Below are positions 52,200 to 61,241 of a DNA stretch of 64,000 nucleotides, one piece after another (within the stretch, counting starts at the first letter, position 1; every line of letters begins with the position of its first letter). Both the position numbers and the translations under genes were made by a program. The notes beneath the pieces were generated by a model. That model did not search any database. It had not been told where the DNA came from and worked only from the letters and a program-made list of their open reading frames with translations. The DNA comes from Pedobacter soli (lineage in GTDB: Bacteria > Bacteroidota > Bacteroidia > Sphingobacteriales > Sphingobacteriaceae), in contig NZ_FMZH01000001.1 in NCBI RefSeq assembly GCF_900101435.1, forward strand, positions 868,001-932,000, written 5' to 3'.

Positions 52200-52333
52200 T
52201 TTAAATTAAGTTTTAGTTTTTTATTAAAATTAACAAACTTTAATTTGAATCCAAATGTTTAGGAAATAATTTAAAAACCGAACATATCAATAGCATTTAG
52301 GCTAATTCAACAGAATATCTGAAATCTATTGTT

Positions 52334-52341
52334 TATTTTTG
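52334..52341 (+). promoter_or_regulatory. -7 box of rpoN
   Basis: TATTTTTG, exact TAnnTTTG, 20 nt before the ATG at 52362. Confidence 0.55.
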
Positions 52342-52361
52342 CCCATTCTTTTATATATACT

Positions 52362-53834
52362 ATGCTAAAGCAACACTTACAACAAAAATTATTACAAAAG
52401 TTATCACCCCAGCAAATACAGTTTATTAAGCTGTTGCAGGTGCCTACTGTTGCCTTAGATACGCGTGTAAAAGAAGAACTGGAAGAAAATCCGGCTTTGG
52501 AAGATCCTAGTTTAATGACTCAGGATGAGCCAAAAAGTGAGTATGATGATTTAAATGATGGTCCTGATGATTACGAACAATCATCGGAAGACACCAGCAT
52601 GGATGAGTTTAATGTGGATGATTACCTGCAGGACGACTCGGCTAACGACTACAGTACCAATTATAATAACGGCGACGACGATGAAGAGAAGAAAGAAACG
52701 CCTATTGCCATTGAAAGTACTTTTTTTGAAAGTTTACAAGAGCAGTTAGACCTCATCCCGCTATCGGACCAGGATTTTATTATTGGTAAACAGATTATTG
52801 GCAGTTTAGATGATGATGGCTATTTACGTCGTCCGCTGGGCTCAATGATCGATGATCTTGCTTTTTCGCAGAATGTAATGGTTGAAGAAGAGGATGTGCT
52901 CGAAATGTTAAAACTGATTCAAAGCTTCGACCCTCCGGGCATAGGTGCCAGAGACCTTAAAGAGTGTTTGTTGATTCAGCTGAAAAGGAAAGACGCACAT
53001 AACCCAATCATCATTAAAGCGATGAATGTGGTAGAAAACTATCTGGATGAATTTACCCGCAAACATTACGATAAACTGGAAAAAAGTTTAGGCCTGGATA
53101 GCGAAGAACTTAAAGAGGTAGTGAGCGAGATTTTGCGCTTAAATCCTAAACCTGGCGACGCCAATCAGGTAACTACCAAGCAGATGCAGATTATCCCCGA
53201 TTTTCACATCAGCAATAATGATGGTGTACTGATTTTGACCCTGAACTCAAAAAACGCACCCGAATTAAAAGTTAGCCGCTCGTACCAGGAAATGTTCGAG
53301 CATTACGATAAGGCTGCATCAAAAGATAAAAAACTAAAAGAAGCCGTTCAGTTTGTAAAGCAAAAGCTCGATTCGGCAAGATGGTTTATTGATGCCATTA
53401 AACAACGTCAGCAAACCCTCCTGAAAACCATGAATGCAATTATGCATTATCAGTACGAGTATTTTTTAACGGCCGATGAGCGTAAAATGCGTCCCATGAT
53501 CCTGAAAGATATTGCGGACAAGATTGATATGGATATTTCAACCGTATCTCGTGTGGCCAACTCTAAATATGTACAAACTGAGTTTGGTACTTTCTTATTA
53601 AAATCGTTCTTCTCAGAAGCAATCCAAACCGAAAACGGAGAAGAAGTTTCGAACAAAGAGGTTAAAAAAATTCTGGAAGATTGCATTGGTAACGAAGACA
53701 AGCGTAAACCACTTGCCGACGAAAAACTAACAGAAATACTAAAAGAAAGAGGTTACAATATTGCCAGAAGAACAGTTGCGAAATACCGCGAACAGATGAA
53801 TATCCCGGTAGCCAGGTTAAGGAAAGAACTTTAG
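52362..53834 (+). CDS. rpoN: RNA polymerase sigma-54 factor
   Basis: 490 residues from the ATG at 52362 (MLKQHLQQKLLQKLSPQQIQ). Region I Gln/Leu-rich, then an acidic region II (about 55-110), core-binding region with IIGSLDDDGYLRRPL and FDPPGIGARDLKECLLIQL, the HTH KDIADKIDMDISTVSRVANS, and the RpoN box RRTVAKYREQ near the C-terminus. The upstream in-frame TTG would overlap the promoter. Confidence 0.95.
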   Translation: MLKQHLQQKLLQKLSPQQIQFIKLLQVPTVALDTRVKEELEENPALEDPSLMTQDEPKSEYDDLNDGPDDYEQSSEDTSMDEFNVDDYLQDDSANDYSTNYNNGDDDEEKKETPIAIESTFFESLQEQLDLIPLSDQDFIIGKQIIGSLDDDGYLRRPLGSMIDDLAFSQNVMVEEEDVLEMLKLIQSFDPPGIGARDLKECLLIQLKRKDAHNPIIIKAMNVVENYLDEFTRKHYDKLEKSLGLDSEELKEVVSEILRLNPKPGDANQVTTKQMQIIPDFHISNNDGVLILTLNSKNAPELKVSRSYQEMFEHYDKAASKDKKLKEAVQFVKQKLDSARWFIDAIKQRQQTLLKTMNAIMHYQYEYFLTADERKMRPMILKDIADKIDMDISTVSRVANSKYVQTEFGTFLLKSFFSEAIQTENGEEVSNKEVKKILEDCIGNEDKRKPLADEKLTEILKERGYNIARRTVAKYREQMNIPVARLRKEL

Positions 53835-53869
53835 TACAGTTCGCAGTTTTCAATTAACAGTTTGCAGTT
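53835..53869. repeat. Heptad-period repeat after rpoN
   Basis: Five units right after the rpoN TAG: TACAGTT, CGCAGTT, TTCAATT, AACAGTT, TGCAGTT. Inverted relative to the array at 54011-54059. Confidence 0.83.
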
Positions 53870-53924
53870 ATTGTGCTATATATCATCGAGGTTAGCATTT
53901 ACAATGCTATGTAGCGAATCCTTT

Positions 53925-53992
53925 GGCGATACAATCGCCTTTCTCATTCATCCTCGTTATTCCAAAGGAATCACTTCGTGACAAACGAGGAC
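53925..53992 (-). repeat. REP-like double palindrome, copy 2
   Basis: Inverted copy of the element at 11962-12029. Arms CCTCGTT (53952-53958) / AACGAGG (53984-53990); second hairpin GGCGAT-aca-ATCGCC (53925-53939). A further hairpin TAGCAT / ATGCTA lies at 53893-53909. The element sits between two inverted heptad arrays. Confidence 0.85.
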
Positions 53993-54010
53993 GATTTCTT
54001 GATTTTTTTG

Positions 54011-54059
54011 AATTGCGAACTGTAAACTGCAAACTGCCAACTGATAACTGATAACTGAA
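54011..54059. repeat. Heptad-period repeat before the PorP/SprF stop
   Basis: Seven in-register units: AATTGCG, AACTGTA, AACTGCA, AACTGCC, AACTGAT, AACTGAT, AACTGAA, abutting the TAA of the minus-strand gene at 54060. Confidence 0.86.
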
Positions 54060-55070
54060 TTACCACATCTTAATGTACAAAGGTACTTTATAGATATTAT
54101 TTAGCATTAAGCCCAAAACAATTTCATGGCTACCATTGCTTACCTGGTTAAGTGCAGAAGTAGAAAAATCATACGAATAAGTCAGATTTACCATTTTACC
54201 GATATTAAATCCGGCCATTGCCGAAAATGAATCATCTTTGCGGTAACTCCCTCCCAGCCAAACTTTATCTTTAAAGGCTAATTTCATATTCAGATCGACC
54301 GATACTGGTGCAGGCGAAACGTATTTAACCATAACCGAAGGGATAGCTGAAATCTCATCATCAACAAAAAACTTATAGCCCGCTGTAGCAAAGTAATGTG
54401 GTACTTCTTTACCTAAATTATAGCTGTTTTCGCCTGTAAAGCTTAACTTTTGAGGTAAAATTTGCTGAACGGATATACCGGCAAACATCCGCGCGCCATA
54501 CAGCCACAATCCAATACTTAAATCGGGTTTTACCTGATTGATCAAAGCCCTGTTTAAGGCCGGATCATATGGCGTATCGAAGGTTAAAGCATTAACATCT
54601 AATGAAATACTCGAAATCCCCGCAGCAACACCTGCTGAGAGGTTAAAATTGTTACTCAACTGTAAATGGTAAGCATAGGTTACATTCGCATCCAACCTTT
54701 TTACCGGTCCGGTTTTATCGAGCACTGCCGTTACTCCCATGCCATGATGTGCTGGCGACGACATGTAATTCTGCATATAATTCCGGTCCATCGGGTTTCC
54801 CGTTTGCTCAGGGAAAGATGTAAGTGCGTTACTCCATAACTGATTATCGCCCAGCGCCCAGTGAGCTGATACAAAAGAAGTTTGCGGCGCATCGGTAATC
54901 CCCGACCATTGTTTACGGTACCCTCCTTTAAAGTCGATGTAATTTTCGATGCCCGAGAGTGCCGGATTTAACAAGTATTGGTTAAAAATATATTGGGTAT
55001 ACTGAGGCTTCTGCTGCGAAAAAGCATTAAGCGAGGCTAAAAGCGTTAATATAGTGAGGAGCTTCTTCAA
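54060..55070 (-). CDS. PorP/SprF-family type IX secretion membrane protein
   Basis: 336 residues. Signal peptide to about NAFSQ|Q (19), then the family start KPQYTQYIFNQYLLNPALSG, GGYRKQWSGITDAPQTSFVS and a beta-barrel pattern to KVPLYIKMW. SprF-type proteins help secrete or anchor a specific T9SS cargo. It lies 2 nt downstream of a type B cargo gene, the usual pairing. Confidence 0.93.
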   Translation of the reverse strand: MKKLLTILTLLASLNAFSQQKPQYTQYIFNQYLLNPALSGIENYIDFKGGYRKQWSGITDAPQTSFVSAHWALGDNQLWSNALTSFPEQTGNPMDRNYMQNYMSSPAHHGMGVTAVLDKTGPVKRLDANVTYAYHLQLSNNFNLSAGVAAGISSISLDVNALTFDTPYDPALNRALINQVKPDLSIGLWLYGARMFAGISVQQILPQKLSFTGENSYNLGKEVPHYFATAGYKFFVDDEISAIPSVMVKYVSPAPVSVDLNMKLAFKDKVWLGGSYRKDDSFSAMAGFNIGKMVNLTYSYDFSTSALNQVSNGSHEIVLGLMLNNIYKVPLYIKMW

Positions 55071-55072
55071 TT

Positions 55073-58000
55073 TTATCTGATTATGGTCAAGGGACCGGTT
55101 ATGGTTTTACGTCCGTTTCTTGGGTTGATAATATAGTAATAAACACCGACAGGTAACGGACCATTTTGATAATTTCCATCAAAAGGCGCTTTATAGCCAT
55201 TGCTAAAAAACACCCTGTTCCCGTTTCGGTTAAAAATTTCTACTGTAGCATTGGGGTAAGACTCTAAATACTTAATGTTCCAGGTATCGTTTACATTGTC
55301 GCCATTAGGCGTAAAGGTATTTGGCGGAGTTAGCGCCTGCAATACTTTAACCAACACTTTGGATGTAGTAGCACAACCATCGGGCTGTGTGGTAGCTGTA
55401 AGGGTGTATTCGGTATCTTTTTCGGGCGATGCAACAGGCCTCAACACATTGGTTTTGCTTAGGCCAGCGGCCGGCGACCATTCGTATTTCAAATTGGTAC
55501 CTTCGGCAGTAGCCGGAAGTTCAATCTCTCCGCCAGCCAAAATGTAAACCAAGCTCCCCGCATCTGCAACAGGAGATGCATAAACTTGAATATCTTTACT
55601 GATGGAAGAAGTACAACCATTGGTGGCGGTAAAAGTATAGGTGATGGTGTGATGCCCCACGCCTGCAACTTTAGGATTAAAAGTACCATCTGCTTTCATT
55701 CCATCGCCTGCATATTCGCCTGTACCCGGCATTTCTTCTTCAACCTTTTGCGTAGCCTGTACAATTAATACCGTACCATCGGCTTCGCAAACTGCGGGCA
55801 TATCGGCAAATTCTAATTGAGGTACGGGTTTTATTGTAACTGGTTTATCTACTGATTTAAAACAACTTTCTCCAGAATAAGCTATCAACCTAATATTTGG
55901 AGAACGATCAGCAGTACCTCCAAAAGTATTGTATTCAATTTCTATATCACTATCGTCCGGATAAGGTATGGTTTTATAAATACTCGTTTCATTAGGATAA
56001 TCCCTGTAAATTTCAATTTTGGTAATCTTGCCGGCAAAAGTAGTTGATGTATTTTTGATCACAATTTTATCGCTCACACAGACATTATTCTTAACAATAT
56101 CAAAATCTGCATCCTTTACCGCCCCGTTTACGGTAAACGTTTTCGATGTACTTTTTTCGCAACCATCTGCATTCTTAACGGTTAAGGTAACTGTGTAATC
56201 GCCTGTGGCCCCGTAAGCAAAAGCACCATCAAAACCGGTAGATGTTGCCAGCGGATTACCATTATCATATTTCCAAACAGCCGTTAAACCGGTCGTTGTG
56301 CCGTCAGCATTTTTGGTAGTATTTTTAAACCGGGCTACACCGTCAGCTAAACAAAAATCGGGCATGATAAAATCAACAACCTGCGGATCAATTACAGTTA
56401 CCTTTTTGGTTTTAGCTTCGCTTACACAACCTAAATTGCTTACTGTTGTCAGGCTTATAGTATAATCGCCAGTTGCTGCATACTTATGAGCCGGTGAGGT
56501 ATTATTTAATAATTTTACTTCTGCCGATCCATCGCCAAAGTTCCAGCGCCACTCTACAATGCTACCAGAGCTTTCAATGGTCGATTTTTCAGTTAATATC
56601 ACTGGCAAATCCACACATAAACCTTTAACATCAAAATCAGATACCGGCTGGGGGTTAATGGTTATCTCCTGAAATTCGGAAACTTTAGCACATTTAGAAT
56701 CGGTTGTAGCCGTTAAAATCACTTTGTAAATACCCGGCCTAACATATTTATGCACCGGATTTTGCTCTGTAGAGGTGTTTCCATCTCCAAAATCCCAAAG
56801 CCAGGTATTAATGGTCCTTGTATCAGAATTAGAAGTACTTTTATCTTTAAAAGGTATAGGAGCATTGGCACAGTTGATTTTCTCCACTTCAAAATCGGCT
56901 GTAGGTTCTTTGTCAACCGTAAAATCGGTAATCAAATCTTCTGTACTTCCGCAATCATCGGCAGCTGGTTTGGTGGCCGTTACCTTAAACTGATAATCAC
57001 CCGGAAGATCATATTTAATATCGTTCGGATAAAAGTAAGTGTAATAAGTAATGCCATTATCGGTAAAGGTAGCTACCGAAGTTGGGGCATTTTGAGTAAT
57101 TACACCATCTCCATTGTGTACATCCCAATCTAAGCGGGTTGCCTGATAAGGTAAATTAATTTTGAGTTTGATTATTTCGCCTAAACAACCACTAGTAACG
57201 TTTTTACCCGTAGCTTCATTTTGGGGTTGAAAAGTAAAATTCTGGATGTTTGCCCCTGCCAGATAAGCGTACGATTCTACACTGCCATAACCATAAGCTA
57301 TTGCCGAGAAACCTCCCGCAGCAGACAAACGATGCTGGGCCTGCGAACTATTGGTAACATCAACAATCGCGTAGCTATATTCATTATTAATGGCTACGAA
57401 ATTGGAAACAGGATTCCCATCCAATCTAAATGAAGGGATATCAGCAGTTTTAATAATAACATTGATAAAAAATTTGTTAATATTGGTTACTACGTTATCC
57501 AGCCTCGAATAAACAGTAATATTAGTTAAAGTTTGCTCTACGGGATTCAATACCGTTATTTCCGGATCTCCGGGATAAGGACCTCCCTGCTGAACATTAG
57601 CACTATTACTTAAATTACAGGTTTGAGAAGTTTGGTATTGTGCTACAGAAATGGGTTTCGATCCCGAAATTACATTAGCAGAGTTAGAGAAAAATGTAAT
57701 CACAGCTCCCTTATTGTAAGGATTAGCCAATGTTGTTCCATTTGCATTTGTAGTACTGCCATTAACGGTTAAAATTGTATTGTCTTCAGAAACAATTACC
57801 CGGATAATATCGGTATTGCCATGAATGGTATTGTAAAAAGGAGCAGTTACAAAATTCCTTCCCCAGGCCGTTACCGGAAAAAGCTCCTGATACAAATTGT
57901 CGCCCCCACTGGCTGACCGGCCATTTCCCTGTTCGCAAAAAGAAGCCCATGTATTCCCTGAAAAAACAGCTATGGGCTTACAGCCTGATGTAGATTTGAT

Positions 58001-58621
58001 ATGACTACCGGAAAGATCATCTCTGGCCTGGTATTGATAAATCTGCCCCTTATTTAAAGTTTTAGTGAAAGTGGTATTGGCCGCGTGTTCAGTATTGCCC
58101 TGGGTAGGTGTAATTTCTATTTCGGTACCGTCTTCAACCGCAACGATTGTAAACTGTGCGTAACGCCCATTGGTGGTAGTGCTTTGATAACTGTAGGTAT
58201 AGTACTCTTTCCCAAGTGTATTGGTAGGTAAAACCAAAGTTCCTCCTGTACGTGCCTGGTAAGCAATTACACTATATAACGAGATTGGATTATCGGTAGT
58301 AGTTACGTGAATGGCTTTATCACTTTCAATCACATCATTAGAGCCAATATAGGCATCAATGGTGTTGGGATCTATAATTACAGGTAAACAGGTATTGGCA
58401 GGTATTGAACCGGTAGCAATTACAGTATTACCCATAAAAACATTGTAGGCAGTTGCCTTATCTGCCGACAGAAACAAAGTTAAACGCGAAAGTTTTCCAT
58501 CAATGTGCCCGCTATACGCCACCCAAAAGTCTTTACCTTTGTTTGATGTATTCTGCGAAAAAACGGTATTTGTTTTAAGCAACAGGAGAAAAAAAACAAC
58601 CAATAACCAATGCCTGCTCAT
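55073..58621 (-). CDS. Type IX secreted surface protein with IgGFc-binding-like, PKD and gliding C-terminal domains
   Basis: 1182 residues. Signal peptide to about NTVFSQ|N (23). The N-terminal about 400 residues resemble the IgGFc-binding domain (KGKDFWVAYSGHIDGKLSRL, GTLVLPTNTLGKEYYTYSYQ). Several PKD domains follow, best seen as WLWDFGDGNTSTEQNPVHKY and WRWNFGDGSAEVK. The C-terminal about 85 residues are the gliding/CHU_C sorting domain: TFTPNGDNVNDTWNI, ATVEIFNRNGNRVF, LPVGVYYYIINPRNGRKTIT. This marks type B T9SS export. The target bound at the surface is unknown. Confidence 0.92.
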   Translation of the reverse strand: MSRHWLLVVFFLLLLKTNTVFSQNTSNKGKDFWVAYSGHIDGKLSRLTLFLSADKATAYNVFMGNTVIATGSIPANTCLPVIIDPNTIDAYIGSNDVIESDKAIHVTTTDNPISLYSVIAYQARTGGTLVLPTNTLGKEYYTYSYQSTTTNGRYAQFTIVAVEDGTEIEITPTQGNTEHAANTTFTKTLNKGQIYQYQARDDLSGSHIKSTSGCKPIAVFSGNTWASFCEQGNGRSASGGDNLYQELFPVTAWGRNFVTAPFYNTIHGNTDIIRVIVSEDNTILTVNGSTTNANGTTLANPYNKGAVITFFSNSANVISGSKPISVAQYQTSQTCNLSNSANVQQGGPYPGDPEITVLNPVEQTLTNITVYSRLDNVVTNINKFFINVIIKTADIPSFRLDGNPVSNFVAINNEYSYAIVDVTNSSQAQHRLSAAGGFSAIAYGYGSVESYAYLAGANIQNFTFQPQNEATGKNVTSGCLGEIIKLKINLPYQATRLDWDVHNGDGVITQNAPTSVATFTDNGITYYTYFYPNDIKYDLPGDYQFKVTATKPAADDCGSTEDLITDFTVDKEPTADFEVEKINCANAPIPFKDKSTSNSDTRTINTWLWDFGDGNTSTEQNPVHKYVRPGIYKVILTATTDSKCAKVSEFQEITINPQPVSDFDVKGLCVDLPVILTEKSTIESSGSIVEWRWNFGDGSAEVKLLNNTSPAHKYAATGDYTISLTTVSNLGCVSEAKTKKVTVIDPQVVDFIMPDFCLADGVARFKNTTKNADGTTTGLTAVWKYDNGNPLATSTGFDGAFAYGATGDYTVTLTVKNADGCEKSTSKTFTVNGAVKDADFDIVKNNVCVSDKIVIKNTSTTFAGKITKIEIYRDYPNETSIYKTIPYPDDSDIEIEYNTFGGTADRSPNIRLIAYSGESCFKSVDKPVTIKPVPQLEFADMPAVCEADGTVLIVQATQKVEEEMPGTGEYAGDGMKADGTFNPKVAGVGHHTITYTFTATNGCTSSISKDIQVYASPVADAGSLVYILAGGEIELPATAEGTNLKYEWSPAAGLSKTNVLRPVASPEKDTEYTLTATTQPDGCATTSKVLVKVLQALTPPNTFTPNGDNVNDTWNIKYLESYPNATVEIFNRNGNRVFFSNGYKAPFDGNYQNGPLPVGVYYYIINPRNGRKTITGPLTIIR

Positions 58622-58867
58622 TACCTACCAGCTTAGTTGAAAAACGTTATACATGTTTGTTTGATTAGATATGCAATATACTATTAATCAAAGCACATGA
58701 AAAAAAATTAACATTTTTTTGAGCAGGAAATCACCGTTTCGTGTAATAAACTGAAGGCGTGGTGTAAAATTTTTGCACAGCTAAAATATAGCCTGATTGA
58801 ATCAAGCTTATAAGCCATGCATGCGAAACAATAAGGAAAAGGTTATTGCTTATTAAACAATTATTAT

Positions 58868-59080
58868 TCAGCCGTTATTTTCGTCTGATTGATCGCCACT
58901 ACCATATTTAGCTGAAAAATCTTTGGCCTTCTCGTCAGCGATTGTGTCGTTATGGTCTTCCGGTTCGAGATTTTGATCTAAGCGGTCGTTCCAGTCGTTA
59001 ATGCCTTTAACCGGATGTTTGGTATGTTCTGCCGTAAAATCAGCCTTTGATTTTTCAAGATCTTGTTTTTGATTTTCCAT
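58868..59080 (-). CDS. Small hydrophilic acidic protein
   Basis: 70 residues, highly charged, no hydrophobic core, likely disordered (KSKADFTAEHTKHPVKGIND, EPEDHNDTIADEKAKDF). Function unknown; stress-type hydrophilins have similar composition. The 246 nt towards the T9SS cargo hold no evident gene. Confidence 0.65.
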   Translation of the reverse strand: MENQKQDLEKSKADFTAEHTKHPVKGINDWNDRLDQNLEPEDHNDTIADEKAKDFSAKYGSGDQSDENNG

Positions 59081-59184
59081 TTTGATAATTATTTAAACTA
59101 AAACAATAAAGTATATGGAAAGTTTCGGGTTAAGCGCATTGAAATTAGCTTAACTGATAGATTTACAATTCGTACACAATTATA

Positions 59185-59328
59185 TTATTTATGAGCAGAG
59201 GGCTCATCTTTTGCATCTTTAAATTCTTTAACACTCTTCCCTATTCCCCTCATTAATTCTGGTAGTTTTTTACCTCCAAAAATAAGCAGGATCACCGCCC
59301 CTATTAATATCATTTCTAATGCCGACAT
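59185..59328 (-). CDS. tatA: Twin-arginine translocase subunit TatA/E
   Basis: 47 residues: MSALEMILIGAVILLIFGGK is the TM segment with the FGGKKLPELMRGIG hinge, followed by an amphipathic helix and the tail KDAKDEPSAHK. Shorter than most TatA but complete in the core. tatC is not nearby. A Tat lipoprotein substrate is encoded at 4996-5724. Confidence 0.92.
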   Translation of the reverse strand: MSALEMILIGAVILLIFGGKKLPELMRGIGKSVKEFKDAKDEPSAHK

Positions 59329-59450
59329 ATTTTTCTTTTTTTACAAGATACGTTAAATCTCCTGGAATAGTTCTTCAATTTTTTTAACATCAACAATAAA
59401 TGGATCATTAAGCGATTAAGTACTTTAAGAGACTCGCGATATTGCACACT

Positions 59451-59513
59451 GAGTATTGGCTATTGAAAATTGATTATTGGTTGTTGGTTATTGATCATTG
59501 ATTATTGGCAATT
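59451..59513. repeat. Heptad-period repeat at the HD gene stop
   Basis: Nine in-register units: GAGTATT, GGCTATT, GAAAATT, GATTATT, GGTTGTT, GGTTATT, GATCATT, GATTATT, GGCAATT, ending exactly at the TAG (CTA) of the HD gene. Same theme, inverted, as the second half of the array at 46321. Confidence 0.87.
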
Positions 59514-60368
59514 CTACACCAACAATGCATTCAACGTTCTTGTTTTTACTTTAGGCACAGCCCCATGACGCATAAACTCATCAAAACCACGTAACTGCTT
59601 TATGGCTTTAATGGCCTGGTAGCCTTCATAATTTGTACGGATTTTATTCAGCAATAACGTATCTGTTTTAAACAAATCACTTTCTGTTAGTAGTCCTTTA
59701 TTTAAAAAACGTTTAATCAGCTCGGCCATTTTGCCATTGGCATACAAATGAAGCGGAAGTTTAAACATTTCATTATTCAGCTTTTCAAAAGCTTCATTAA
59801 TCCAAGCGGCTTCATTTTCATCGTTTACTGCAATTTTACCTTCGCTCAAAACAACAGATTTTAAAAACTGACGTGCCCGCTGGCGCGAAATTACCCCACC
59901 ATGCACACCATCACGCAAGGTATAATCCAGCCGATCTGCACAAAGCGAAGGTAGTGGCTGCTCTAAAATATCAAAAGTACCATGCAAAATATCACTGATG
60001 TTATAACCATATTTAAGCAACACATCGGGCACTTCAGATTTACACAACATTTCAGCAAAAATCTGCTCATGGTAATCTTCGGCTGTATTATCGAAAACGT
60101 AATCGCCAACATGCGAAAAAGCTGTATGCGAAACATCATGCAGCAGCCCTGCAATCTGCTCCAGCTCCGAGCCACCAAGCATCCTGATTAATAAGGTTAC
60201 ACCAATGGCATGCTCCAATCTTGAATGACAAATATCCGGATTAACTAAAAATATAGCACCGCTTTGGTGTACACCACCTAACCTCTTTAAAACATCGGTA
60301 TTTAACAGATCAGAGAATACGGCTGGCAATTCCATCTTGCCATACAGAAAGTCATTTAACTGGATCAT
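59514..60368 (-). CDS. HD-domain metal-dependent phosphohydrolase
   Basis: 284 residues. HD motif residues in ICHSRLEHAIGVTLLIRMLG, IAGLLHDVSHTAFSHVGDYV and EDYHEQIFAEML, with CADRLDYTLRDGV later. Similar to dGTPase-like or YfbR-type HD hydrolases by eye; substrate uncertain. The start ATG at 60368 lies behind a TAnnTTTG promoter. Confidence 0.87.
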   Translation of the reverse strand: MIQLNDFLYGKMELPAVFSDLLNTDVLKRLGGVHQSGAIFLVNPDICHSRLEHAIGVTLLIRMLGGSELEQIAGLLHDVSHTAFSHVGDYVFDNTAEDYHEQIFAEMLCKSEVPDVLLKYGYNISDILHGTFDILEQPLPSLCADRLDYTLRDGVHGGVISRQRARQFLKSVVLSEGKIAVNDENEAAWINEAFEKLNNEMFKLPLHLYANGKMAELIKRFLNKGLLTESDLFKTDTLLLNKIRTNYEGYQAIKAIKQLRGFDEFMRHGAVPKVKTRTLNALLV

Positions 60369-60398
60369 ATCGTTGTCTTATTAGGGGTGATTTCAAAA

Positions 60399-60406
60399 CA
60401 AAAATA
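60399..60406 (-). promoter_or_regulatory. -7 box of the HD gene
   Basis: TATTTTTG on the minus strand, about 30 nt before the ATG at 60368. Confidence 0.5.
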
Positions 60407-60579
60407 CTAAAAATTTTAGCTTTCTTCCAAATAGTTTTCCACATAAAAACTAAACAAAGTAGCTACAAATAAACTTTCAAATATTTTGAAAATGATTATT
60501 ACAATCGCATGATCAATAAAACGTTATGATTAGAAACAAGCCTATAAATTAAACGTTATACTTGTAAAAAAACAGCTAT

Positions 60580-61233
60580 ATGGCAACCGCTCAGCAAATT
60601 AGAAAAGCATATCTGGATTTTGTTTTAACACAAAACGAAAAACCAAAATCAGTTTACAGTTTTGTTAAGAAACTTAAAATTACAGAGGCCGATTTTTACC
60701 AATTCTTCTCTTCTTTTGAAAGTATTGAAAAAACCGTCTGGTTCGAACTTACTTTCGAAACCATTAGCAAAATAAAAGAACAGGAAGTATGGCCACAGTA
60801 TACTGCCCGCGAAAAAGTGCTTTCTTTTTTCTACAGCTACCTCGAAAACCTGAAAAACCAGCGGAGTTTTGTGGTTTACAGCCTGAAAAATTATCGGGGT
60901 AAATTTTCTACTCCTGATGTACTGAGTGGCGTTAAACCCATATTCGAAAACTTTGCTCAAGAAGTTATTGATGAGGGTTTAGATAGCGGAGAACTTGCCG
61001 AACGCCGTTTTTTAAGTAAAAGATATAAAGATGCTTTATGGATTCAGTTTGCTTTTATCGTTAATTTCTGGATTAACGACGATAGCGAAGGCTTTGAAAA
61101 AAGTGATGAAGCCATAGAAAAAGGCATTAATGTAACTTTCGATCTTTTTCAGCACTCACCGATTGATAATTTGCTGGAATATGGCAAATTCTTATCCAGA
61201 AACGGAAAATTTGCCGATAAAATGGGCTTTTAG
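60580..61233 (+). CDS. TetR-like regulator
   Basis: 217 residues. A short N-terminal HTH (about 5-45: SVYSFVKKLKITEADFYQFF) and a helical C-terminal ligand domain with VWFELTFETISKIKEQE and SFFYSYLENLKNQRSF. The HTH is divergent, so DNA binding is likely but not certain. 8 nt upstream of an ABC1-kinase gene: probably one operon. Confidence 0.82.
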   Translation: MATAQQIRKAYLDFVLTQNEKPKSVYSFVKKLKITEADFYQFFSSFESIEKTVWFELTFETISKIKEQEVWPQYTAREKVLSFFYSYLENLKNQRSFVVYSLKNYRGKFSTPDVLSGVKPIFENFAQEVIDEGLDSGELAERRFLSKRYKDALWIQFAFIVNFWINDDSEGFEKSDEAIEKGINVTFDLFQHSPIDNLLEYGKFLSRNGKFADKMGF

Positions 61234-61241
61234 TAATTTAA

